DNA from: Deltaproteobacteria bacterium | GTDB taxonomy: Bacteria > Desulfobacterota > Syntrophia > Syntrophales > Smithellaceae | DNA length: 14,461 nucleotides | Direction of reading: 5' to 3' | Assembly: GCA_011046295.1 (NCBI GenBank) | Contig: DSAV01000217.1 | Coordinates: 1-14,461, forward strand | In this document: in pieces, positions 1 to 6,764 of the stretch | Layout of the letters: every line of letters begins with the position of its first letter | Position numbering within the stretch: position 1 is the stretch's first letter | The notes under the pieces: generated by a model | What the model saw: the letters and a program-made list of their open reading frames with translations, nothing else | What the model was told of the DNA's origin: nothing | Database searches by the model: none | Program-made: the position numbers and the translations under genes

Positions 1-22
1 AAGCTGGAAAATAACTATACCA

Positions 23-2317
23 TTGATATGGAAGTTAATTTCACGTTATACCTCTGCAATTAGTTTAATTTCCGCATCAATTCTACTTTTCATATTACCT
101 CTAAATCTTTGGTTTTATTACTTTTTGATTGCCGGTCTCGTGTCGACAATCACTTTTACAATATCAGAAATGCAATCAAAGAAAGATTTAAGCAAATCCA
201 TTGAAAGCCAGCAAAATGTTGCAGAAGAATTAATTAATCAATTCAATATCCGTTATAATGAATTGTCCTTGATTAAGGAAATTGGCGAGGCAGTTTCCCT
301 TATACTGGAACCAGCGGAACTATTCAGATTTACGGCGGAATCTCTTCAAAAACATCTTCAGTTTAAGCGGGGAATGATTATGCTGGCAAATCCCGAAAAA
401 ACAAAATTGCTTTACAAGGCTGGCTTCGGCTACGAACCGGATGAAGAAAAGGTTTTACAGGATTCTTTTTTCAGCCTTGACAAGCCTCATTCACACGGCG
501 TATTTTACCTGACCTTCAAAGAACAAAAACCATACATAATTACCAACACCGAAGAAATTAAAAAATATCTCTCCGAAAAAAGTGTTTCTTTTATGAACAG
601 ACTCGTAGTTAATTCTTTTATATGTGTTCCTATTATCTATGAAGGTAAATCTGAAGGAATTCTTGCTGTTGACAGCAGCAAAAATGAAACGTTACCCACC
701 CAAAGCGATGTGAGCCTTCTTTCCGGTATCGCTCATCAAATCGGAATCAGTCTAAATAATGCCCGCGCTCATAAAAAAGTGAAGGAAAGCGAAGAAAGGT
801 TCCGCAATTTAAGCAGCAACGCTCCTGATATTATTTATCAGACCGATAACAAAGGCATTATTACTTATATCAATCCGGCATGGAAATCAGTTCTCGGACA
901 CGATTTAAAAGATATAATAAACACAAATATTACGGGATTTATCCGTGAAGAAAATCAGGATGAATTTACAGAAATATTCAATCAAATCATTGAAAATAAA
1001 AAAACGATAAGGGATAAGACCTTTACTTTTCTTAATTCCAAGGGGCTGCCCCGTTTTGTTGCCTTTACCGGCACACCTGATATAGATGACGCAGGTAATG
1101 TCAGGGGCGTTATCGGAACGCTTAAGGATATTTCCCGGCTGCGCAGCATGGAAGCTCAGCTTCTGCAGGCTTCCAAAATGGAAGCGCTCGGTGTTCTTAC
1201 CGGGGGTGTTGCTCATGACTTTAATAATATAATTCAGGCGATAATGGGCTACAATCAAATACTCATTGCCGGAAAAAATCATACAGACGCGGATATGCAA
1301 TACCTCAATAACACACGGGAATTAATTTCACGCTCCAGAGAACTGGTGCAGCAGCTTCTTCTTTACAGCAGAAAAACCGATTTGACTTTTAAACCACTCG
1401 ATCTGAATGAAGAAATAGAAAACATGAAGACGCTTCTTTCAAAATCAGTCCCAAAAATGATTAAAATAAAAACTATCTACGCCAAAGACCTTGCCCCCAT
1501 CGTTGCTGACTCCACACAGATAGGCCAGGTTTTGATGAATCTGGTCATTAACTCCCGCGATGCGATGGGTGATGAAGGCACCATTACTATCAGCACCAGC
1601 AATTTTGTTTTGGCTGAAGATGCCATAATGTATGGCGTAAATGTTCCTGCCGGCAATTATGCCCGAATTCTTTCCACAGACACAGGATGCGGAATGGACG
1701 AAGAAATAATTTCCCATATTTTTGAACCGTTTTTTACAACCAAGGAAGCGGGTTCCGGCACGGGCCTGGGGCTTTCCGTTGTTTATGGAATTGTAAAGAG
1801 CGTGCGGGGCTTTATATTTTGCCAAAGCGAACCGGATATGGGAACAACTTTTGAAATCTTAATACCGTCTTCAACACACGTTGCCGAAGACGCCCAGCAA
1901 GTTGAAAAGAAAACAAAAATAAGACGCGGCAGAGAAAAGCTGCTCATCGTTGACGATGAAAGTTACATTTTGGAAACGGTAAAAGAAACTCTTGGCTCTT
2001 ACGGTTATAAAGTTTTAACGGCGGAAACTACAGAAAAAGCCCTGGATATCTATTCCTCCCAAAAAGAGAAAATAAAGCTGGTTCTTCTGGATTTGAATAT
2101 GCCCGGCCGCGGCGGCAAAAAAACCCTGGCCGATTTGTTGAAGATTAATAATCAGGCTAAAGTTTTAATGACCAGCGGCTTTTCCAGCCCGGACCAGGTA
2201 GATGATTTAATAAATTCAGGCGCGGCCGGTTTTCTCAGCAAACCTTATAATCCGGAAGAATTACTTGCCAACGTCAGAAATCTTCTTGATACGCCTAATC
2301 AACCGTTGTTATTTTAG
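23..2317 (+). CDS. Membrane-anchored hybrid sensor histidine kinase (GAF-PAS-HisKA-HATPase-REC)
   Basis: This is a signalling kinase that would sense a cue through its membrane, GAF and PAS parts, autophosphorylate on histidine and pass the phosphate to its own receiver. Two hydrophobic segments (about residues 10-46) are followed by a short helical linker, a GAF domain (about 80-250), a PAS domain (about 258-372), a HisKA domain with H398 in AHDFNN, and an HATPase domain. The HATPase domain has an N-box around N506/N510, G1 DTGCGM (553-558) and G2 GTGLGL (579-584). A C-terminal receiver (about 638-757) has D644/D645, phospho-acceptor D690 and K740. All catalytic residues are present. The start used is TTG at base 23, but the frame stays open to base 2 and the next in-frame Met (M50) lies beyond the membrane segments, so the gene may begin upstream of the window. 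No DNA-binding output domain or cognate regulator lies nearby. The 3' end overlaps the convergent methyltransferase gene by 23 bp. The stimulus is unknown. Confidence 0.93.
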   Translation: MIWKLISRYTSAISLISASILLFILPLNLWFYYFLIAGLVSTITFTISEMQSKKDLSKSIESQQNVAEELINQFNIRYNELSLIKEIGEAVSLILEPAELFRFTAESLQKHLQFKRGMIMLANPEKTKLLYKAGFGYEPDEEKVLQDSFFSLDKPHSHGVFYLTFKEQKPYIITNTEEIKKYLSEKSVSFMNRLVVNSFICVPIIYEGKSEGILAVDSSKNETLPTQSDVSLLSGIAHQIGISLNNARAHKKVKESEERFRNLSSNAPDIIYQTDNKGIITYINPAWKSVLGHDLKDIINTNITGFIREENQDEFTEIFNQIIENKKTIRDKTFTFLNSKGLPRFVAFTGTPDIDDAGNVRGVIGTLKDISRLRSMEAQLLQASKMEALGVLTGGVAHDFNNIIQAIMGYNQILIAGKNHTDADMQYLNNTRELISRSRELVQQLLLYSRKTDLTFKPLDLNEEIENMKTLLSKSVPKMIKIKTIYAKDLAPIVADSTQIGQVLMNLVINSRDAMGDEGTITISTSNFVLAEDAIMYGVNVPAGNYARILSTDTGCGMDEEIISHIFEPFFTTKEAGSGTGLGLSVVYGIVKSVRGFIFCQSEPDMGTTFEILIPSSTHVAEDAQQVEKKTKIRRGREKLLIVDDESYILETVKETLGSYGYKVLTAETTEKALDIYSSQKEKIKLVLLDLNMPGRGGKKTLADLLKINNQAKVLMTSGFSSPDQVDDLINSGAAGFLSKPYNPEELLANVRNLLDTPNQPLLF

Positions 2318-3140
2318 TTCCTTTGCATACTATTAACGGCGTATAAGTAAAACTTTTAGGATTTTCCAGGTACTGTCTAAAATCTTCACTTAACTGTATA
2401 TAACCTCCGTGATATTTATCTATTACCTCTTTTGCTTTGATAGACGCAATCTCTATTTTCTTTAACCAGTCATATTTAACTGAATCTTTTTTATTTCCAA
2501 ATAAAACGCTATTGCCCGTTATCTTCACATCTATATCCTCAAAACCGGCATCATAAAGGAAAGAATAAAGTTTGCGTCCGGCAAACACATCAAAATTATA
2601 TTTATCGTTCAGGTAATTCATTATTTTGGGTAATATAACCGCCAATTGATCGGGCAATTCAAAATGACTCAAACAATTATAATCCAAATCCAGCAGGCAA
2701 AGTGTGCCTCCTTCCCTTACATACTCCTTTAAATTACTCACAATATTAAAAGCTTCTTCTCTGTAATATTCTAGGACAAACCTGACCCAGACAAGGTCAA
2801 ATTCTCCTATATCTTGCATTTTTTCACGAAAGTCTTTCTGGATAAATTCTATACCCTGTTTGCCATAATTTTTTCGGGCGTATTGAATTCTCGACTCTGA
2901 ATAATCAATTCCCACAATAGATCCGCCCGGCTGTATCATCTCGTACAGTAATGAAGTTGTCTTACCGGGACCGCAAGCAACATCCAATACACGCATTCCC
3001 GGCTTGATTCCACACCAGAGCGCCTGCCTGCGTAATTCATCGGGATCGGTTTTTACTTCAAGTCGGATTGTCTCCTCCTCGCTTTCCATCAGGTACGTTT
3101 TTTCATGAACATCATGCTCAATCTGTGATTTCTTCCGCAT
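2295..3140 (-). CDS. Class I SAM-dependent methyltransferase
   Basis: This is a Rossmann-fold methyltransferase that uses S-adenosylmethionine; the substrate cannot be told from sequence. Motif I is VLDVACGPG, followed by an acidic motif II in GIDYS, a FDLVWVRFVLEYY stretch matching motif IV, and GGTLCLLDLD resembling the later core strands. A longer reading from ATG at 3179 (294 residues) is open, but that ATG has only a weak AGG right before it. The ATG at 3140 has a clean GGAGG five bases upstream, so I prefer 281 residues; the extra N-terminal 13 residues lie outside the conserved fold. The gene lies 86 bp downstream of the dTDP-glucose dehydratase on the same strand and may be co-transcribed with it, which would fit sugar or surface-glycan methylation. 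That is inference only. The stop (TAG) lies inside the 3' end of the convergent kinase gene. Confidence 0.88.
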   Translation of the reverse strand: MRKKSQIEHDVHEKTYLMESEEETIRLEVKTDPDELRRQALWCGIKPGMRVLDVACGPGKTTSLLYEMIQPGGSIVGIDYSESRIQYARKNYGKQGIEFIQKDFREKMQDIGEFDLVWVRFVLEYYREEAFNIVSNLKEYVREGGTLCLLDLDYNCLSHFELPDQLAVILPKIMNYLNDKYNFDVFAGRKLYSFLYDAGFEDIDVKITGNSVLFGNKKDSVKYDWLKKIEIASIKAKEVIDKYHGGYIQLSEDFRQYLENPKSFTYTPLIVCKGTKITTVD

Positions 3141-3226
3141 TTCAACCTCCGGTTCGATTTCCAACATTCTTACGCTCATAACCTAATGCTTTTGAGCCTT
3201 TTCAAATTGCGGTATTTCCTGTTTCC

Positions 3227-4312
3227 CTAAGATTCGCCGTATTGCTGTCTTATCCAATCATTATACGCGCCTGTTTTAATACTTTTTACCCAAGCGGTGT
3301 TTGCCAAATACCACTTAATGGTTTTTTTAATTCCTGATTTGAATGATTCTTTTGGCGACCAACCTATTTCTTTATTGATTTTGGAAAAATCAATTGCGTA
3401 GCGGCGGTCGTGTCCCGGACGGTCTGCCACAAATGTAATGAGATTCCGTCTTTTCTTGCCGTCTTTGGCAGGTTTTATTTCATCGAGAATATCACAAATC
3501 ATCCTTACGATTTTTATATTTTCCATCTCGGCTTTTCCGCCGATATTATAAGTCTGTCCTTTTCTGCCATGATTCATTATTTGCCATACCGCGCGGCAAT
3601 GATCTTCCACGTAAAGCCAGTCTCGGACATTTTTCCCGTCTCCATAAACTGGCAAGGGCTTCCCTTCCAGCGCGTTGATAATAATCAGAGGTATCAATTT
3701 TTCCGGGAATTGATATGGACCATAATTATTGGAACAATTGGAAATTGTAACGGGCAATCCAAAGGTTTTGAAATACGCCCGGGCCATTTGGTCTGAGGCC
3801 GCTTTAGATGCCGAATAAGGGCTATTTGGTTTGTAGGAAGTTGTTTCTTTAAATAAACCTTTCTCTCCCAGGCTGCCATAAACTTCATCCGTGCTTACAT
3901 GATGAAATATTTTTAATTTATCGCCACGCGATTTAGCAAGCTCCAGAAGATTGAAAGTGCCGATAATATTAGTTTGAACAAAATTAGACGGTTCTTTAAT
4001 GGAACGGTCGACATGCGATTCGGCGGCAAAATGACATATCGCGTCAATATCATGCTTCGTAAATATCTTTTCCAGCGATGCCGCGTCACAAATATCAGCT
4101 TTTTCAAAAATATATCTCGTTTTAAAATCCGCCGCGATGTCCCTCAAGTTTTCGGGATTACCGGCGTAGGTTAGTTTATCCAAGTTTATGATCTTGCCCG
4201 TATAATTCTCTTCTTTCAGCAGGTATCGGATGAAATTGCTGCCGATAAAGCCACATCCACCGGTAACAAGTATATTATTAAACACACTTTTGATTTGTTT
4301 TTGACTTTTCAT
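3227..4312 (-). CDS. rmlB: dTDP-glucose 4,6-dehydratase
   Basis: This NAD-dependent enzyme converts dTDP-D-glucose to dTDP-4-keto-6-deoxy-D-glucose, the branch point for dTDP-rhamnose and other deoxysugars. The 361-residue length is normal. The N-terminal NAD-binding motif TGGCGFIGSN (about 17-26) is present, as are LDKLTYAGNPENL (typical of RmlB), HFAAESHVDRSI, the active-site triad region STDEVYG (T141, D142, E143) and YSASK (Y166, K170). NNYGPYQFPEKLIP and DRPGHDRRYAID are further RmlB hallmarks that separate it from other extended SDR epimerases. The ATG has GAGG seven bases upstream. It is probably the first gene of a two-gene unit with the downstream methyltransferase. The usual partners rmlA, rmlC and rmlD are not in the window, so the nucleotide sugar must be supplied and finished by genes elsewhere. 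Confidence 0.95.
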   Translation of the reverse strand: MKSQKQIKSVFNNILVTGGCGFIGSNFIRYLLKEENYTGKIINLDKLTYAGNPENLRDIAADFKTRYIFEKADICDAASLEKIFTKHDIDAICHFAAESHVDRSIKEPSNFVQTNIIGTFNLLELAKSRGDKLKIFHHVSTDEVYGSLGEKGLFKETTSYKPNSPYSASKAASDQMARAYFKTFGLPVTISNCSNNYGPYQFPEKLIPLIIINALEGKPLPVYGDGKNVRDWLYVEDHCRAVWQIMNHGRKGQTYNIGGKAEMENIKIVRMICDILDEIKPAKDGKKRRNLITFVADRPGHDRRYAIDFSKINKEIGWSPKESFKSGIKKTIKWYLANTAWVKSIKTGAYNDWIRQQYGES

Positions 4313-4553
4313 ATTTTTTCCTCGTTTGCTTCCAGATGATGTTATATATTACCTTTTAACATCTATCATTTTGTGATTTTGCCGCCAATCAAAAAATAGA
4401 TAACCAACTTAATTTTTTTTAATCATTTTCGGCGAATCAGTTAACCTTATTGTAAATGCCTTTTTTTAGATTGACTCACTTTATTAGTATTTACACAAAC
4501 CGGCGACTTGTGTCCTTTTTTAATATGAAGATATAATTTATTTCAATCTCTTA
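4313..4553. other. AT-rich intergenic region, no gene seen
   Basis: This spacer lies between the FGGY kinase stop and the rmlB start, and must hold the rmlB promoter and any FGGY terminator. It is AT-rich with several T/A runs (for example near 4411-4418 and 4462-4468). I find no convincing -35/-10 pair and no classical terminator. The only hairpin noted is a weak ACACAA/TTGTGT pair (about 4493-4513). No open frame with a ribosome-binding site is present. Confidence 0.5.
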
Positions 4554-6119
4554 TTAATCGAACCGCTTGGGATAACCGGTGATGGAACGGATTTCTTCGT
4601 ACAGAGGTTTAAGTTTATTATACATTTGCTTGTAAACACGGTTATAAAGTTTATCGTATATTCTATGCGTCTTTAGATTCGGCTCGAAATACCGCCCTAC
4701 CCTCGTCATGTCTTTTACTGCCTTCTCAAAATCCCTATGCAGTCCCAACCCAACAGCCGCATCAATTGCCGCGCCCAATCCCGATGTTTCATAGATATGG
4801 GGCCGTGCTGTATGCAGGCCGAAGATGTCAGCGGTAAGCTGCATTGCCGTGTCACTTTGAGAACCCCCTCCGGAAACCCGTAAACTTGTTATTTTCACAC
4901 CACTGCGTTTCTCTTCTCTCTCTTTCCCCTCCCGCAATGCATAGGCGACACCCTCCAATATGGCGCGGTAAAGATGAGCTCTGTTATGTACATCTCCAAA
5001 TCCGATTACCGCGCCTTTCGCTTCCGGCCCAGGCACTTTTATTCCCGGTGACCAGTAGGGCTGAAGAATCAACCCCATGGAACCGGGCTGCACTTTATGC
5101 AATAATTCCTCTATAATGGTTTCTACCTCCACTCCCCGCTCTTTTGCTATTTGTTGTTCCAAGTGCGCGAATTCTTCCTTAAACCAGCTTACCATCCAAT
5201 AACCCCGGTAAACCTGGATTTCCAGACTATAGGCATCAGGCACAGCGGAAGGATAAGGAGGAATCAGAGGAATGGCTTCAATATATTTTTTGTGGGTTGT
5301 ATTGATTGTAGCGGTTGTTCCATAACTTAGACATCCGATATTTGGCTCCAGACAACCTGATCCGATTACTTCACAAGCCTTGTCCGCGGCCGCGGCAATC
5401 AATGGCAGGCCTTCAGGTATTCCCGTGTCCTGGGCAGCTTTTTTTGTTATTTTACCCATAATATCAGCCGGAGGAATAAGTTCCGGCAGCATATCAGGTT
5501 CAATCTTTGTAACCTGCCATTTCCAGTTCCACGAAGAAGCCCAACATTTTTTCTTGTAATCAAATGGAACGTAACCAACCTGGCAGCCGATAGAATCGGC
5601 ATATCTTCCTACTAGGCGATAAGTCAAATAACCCGAAAGAAAAAGGAACTTGTATGTTTTTTCCCATATATCCGGCTGATTTGTTCTTATCCAGTTTGAT
5701 TCCGCTTCCGCCTGAAGGTACGCCACTGTCTCCGACATGCGCGATACTTTAAACGCCATGCCCCATAACCCACCAACTGGCTTCAGACCGCTCGTTCGTC
5801 TTTGATCAAGCCAGACCATGGCCGGACGCAGGGGTTTTCCTTCTTTATCAAGATTAATCATCGTTGCGCGTTGCGTGGTAAGAGCCATGCCGGCAATGGC
5901 GTCTTTTTTTACTTGCGATTCCAGCCAGAGGTTATTACAGGCGAGTGATAAAGATTCCCAATAATATTCGGGATCTTGTTCTGCCCAGCCCGGCTGCCTG
6001 GAAAAATATGTTTTCAGGGGAACGCTTGATTTATGAAGAAGATTTCCTCGCAAGTCAAATATCAATGCCCTTACAGACTGAGTGCCGTTATCGATTGCAA
6101 GGATTAAATCTTTCGCCAT
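4554..6119 (-). CDS. FGGY-family carbohydrate kinase, substrate unknown
   Basis: This is a cytoplasmic ATP-dependent sugar or polyol kinase of the xylulokinase/glycerol kinase superfamily. The first fold starts with LAIDNGTQSVRALIFD (phosphate-binding loop 1). It continues with GWAEQDPEYYWES, the ALTTQRATM and WLDQRR substrate-side segments, and the presumed catalytic base D246 in AAADKACEVIGSG. The second fold begins near SYGTTATI (265-272) and includes the adenosine-site motif VSGGGSQSD (415-423). The length (521) is normal for the family. The segment around residues 193-202 is unusually tryptophan-rich (four W in ten residues). There is no transporter, isomerase or regulator beside it to suggest a sugar, so no symbol is given. 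The ATG at 6119 has only a weak AAG-type ribosome-binding site, but the conserved N-terminus starts there. A spacer of 209 bp separates it from the lysine-rich gene upstream, with a strong hairpin in between, so it is probably a separate transcript. Confidence 0.92.
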   Translation of the reverse strand: MAKDLILAIDNGTQSVRALIFDLRGNLLHKSSVPLKTYFSRQPGWAEQDPEYYWESLSLACNNLWLESQVKKDAIAGMALTTQRATMINLDKEGKPLRPAMVWLDQRRTSGLKPVGGLWGMAFKVSRMSETVAYLQAEAESNWIRTNQPDIWEKTYKFLFLSGYLTYRLVGRYADSIGCQVGYVPFDYKKKCWASSWNWKWQVTKIEPDMLPELIPPADIMGKITKKAAQDTGIPEGLPLIAAAADKACEVIGSGCLEPNIGCLSYGTTATINTTHKKYIEAIPLIPPYPSAVPDAYSLEIQVYRGYWMVSWFKEEFAHLEQQIAKERGVEVETIIEELLHKVQPGSMGLILQPYWSPGIKVPGPEAKGAVIGFGDVHNRAHLYRAILEGVAYALREGKEREEKRSGVKITSLRVSGGGSQSDTAMQLTADIFGLHTARPHIYETSGLGAAIDAAVGLGLHRDFEKAVKDMTRVGRYFEPNLKTHRIYDKLYNRVYKQMYNKLKPLYEEIRSITGYPKRFD

Positions 6120-6233
6120 AAGTTATCTTTATAAGAGCTGTAGTATCAAATTTGCGCAATAACTATAAGAGCGGCAATTTAAAAATAACTTTTTTTATAA
6201 TAATTATTTGAACAATAAATGTTATCCGAGGAA

Positions 6234-6260
6234 GGTAGCGCTTTTTGAAAAAGCGCTACC
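6234..6260. repeat. 27-bp near-perfect palindrome (hairpin)
   Basis: Two 13-bp arms, GGTAGCGCTTTTT and its exact reverse complement, are separated by one base. As RNA, about 11 base pairs with a 5-nt loop would form in either direction. It sits between the lysine-rich small gene (stop at 6329) and the FGGY kinase start (6119), where a transcription barrier is expected. There is no U-run after the hairpin on either strand, so it is not a textbook intrinsic terminator. It could be a factor-assisted or bidirectional terminator, an RNA-stability element, a protein-binding operator or a dispersed repeat. Confidence 0.75.
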
Positions 6261-6276
6261 ACGCCCCAGACAAAGT

Positions 6277-6331
6277 TAACGATTAAAATATCATAATGTA
6301 AAATACTTCTTTTCTCTTCACTTAATCGTTA
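6277..6331. repeat. 10-bp inverted repeat spanning the stop codon of the lysine-rich gene
   Basis: TAACGATTAA at 6277-6286 is the exact reverse complement of TTAATCGTTA at 6322-6331, with a 35-nt spacer. On the coding strand the first arm contains the TAA stop of the 45-residue gene. The pair could fold into a 3'-end stem protecting the mRNA. In AT-rich DNA a chance match cannot be excluded. Confidence 0.45.
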
Positions 6332-6466
6332 TTTCTTTTTTTTAGGAGCTGCTTTTTTCTTAGCAACTTTTTTCTTCGCTACTTTCTTCTTTGCTACTTT
6401 TTTCTTCGCTACTTTTTTCTTTGCTACTTTCTTCTTTGCTACTTTTTTCTTCGCTTTGGTTGCCAT
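6329..6466 (-). CDS. Lysine-rich histone H1-like small protein (AKKKV pentad repeats)
   Basis: This 45-residue protein holds 26 lysines; the rest is almost only alanine and valine. After MATK come six exact AKKKV pentads (residues 5-34), a variant AKKKA (35-39) and the tail APKKKK. There are no acidic or aromatic residues. Proteins of this composition resemble the lysine/alanine-rich C-terminal tails of histone H1 and bacterial H1-like proteins, which bind nucleic acid by charge. DNA or RNA binding and nucleoid compaction is therefore the likely role, by inference. Support for a real gene: AGGAGG nine bases before the ATG, a good sigma-70 promoter about 70 bp upstream, an open frame to TAA, and codons in the repeat that alternate AAG/AAA, GTA/GTT and GCA/GCG/GCT, as expected if the amino acids are conserved. 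It stands alone between the thiamine cluster and the FGGY kinase. A low-complexity tract read by chance is the alternative, but the ribosome-binding site argues against it. Confidence 0.85.
   Translation of the reverse strand: MATKAKKKVAKKKVAKKKVAKKKVAKKKVAKKKVAKKKAAPKKKK
6350..6454 (-). repeat. 15-bp tandem repeat inside the lysine-rich gene
   Basis: Seven consecutive 15-bp units encode the AKKKV/AKKKA pentads. Units 1-2 and units 4-5 are identical over 30 bp, giving a 45-bp higher-order period, while the other units differ at wobble positions. This pattern points to past duplication of a block of units followed by silent drift. The copy number is likely to vary between strains. Confidence 0.85.
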
Positions 6467-6764
6467 TTGCTAATTCCTCCTTTAAAGATTCATGATTCGT
6501 TAAAATACTGCAACTCCCGCATTGGTTAAGAAATTTTACTTTATTTTTTTTTATAGGTCAACAAAAAGTACAACTTTTTTTCATTTTTTTTGATTTATTT
6601 TTTTATCAAAATATCGATTATTGACGCTTCGAATGACACGATAATGTCCTTCATTACACTAAGACGATTTATGATGGGTTATAATCAGAAGAGCGAATAG
6701 ATTTTAATCGGAGAATTATTTATTTGTAACTAACTATGACAACTACATGCATGAAGGTTTTATA
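6467..6764. other. Intergenic region with a promoter and long T-runs, no gene seen
   Basis: This 298-bp spacer separates the end of the SPOR-NlpC/P60 gene from the start of the lysine-rich gene. The half near the small gene carries several T-runs on the plus strand (A-runs on the coding strand) and its promoter. I see no clear intrinsic terminator for the upstream cluster and no coding frame with a ribosome-binding site. Confidence 0.5.
6533..6561 (-). promoter_or_regulatory. Predicted sigma-70 promoter of the lysine-rich gene
   Basis: On the minus strand TTGACC (6561-6556) and TAAAAT (6538-6533) are separated by exactly 17 bp, an A-rich spacer. This matches the vegetative consensus at 5 of 6 bases in the -35 box and 5 of 6 in the -10 box. 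Transcription would start near 6526, giving a leader of about 60 nt before the ATG at 6466. Long A-runs upstream on the coding strand (around 6565-6605) could act as an UP-like element. Predicted from sequence only. Confidence 0.6.

Noticed and set aside
905..1825. Minus-strand open frames of 126-131 codons inside the sensor kinase
   Set aside because: They lie opposite PAS, HisKA and HATPase motifs that are strongly conserved, and the translations show no domain.
4493..4516. ACACAA/TTGTGT hairpin followed by T-run as a plus-strand terminator
   Set aside because: The stem is only six pairs and no plus-strand gene lies upstream.
6596..6655. 19-codon minus-strand open frame (MKDIIVSF...) in the 6467-6764 spacer
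   Set aside because: There is no ribosome-binding site and it ends in the A-run upstream of the promoter; nothing supports translation.
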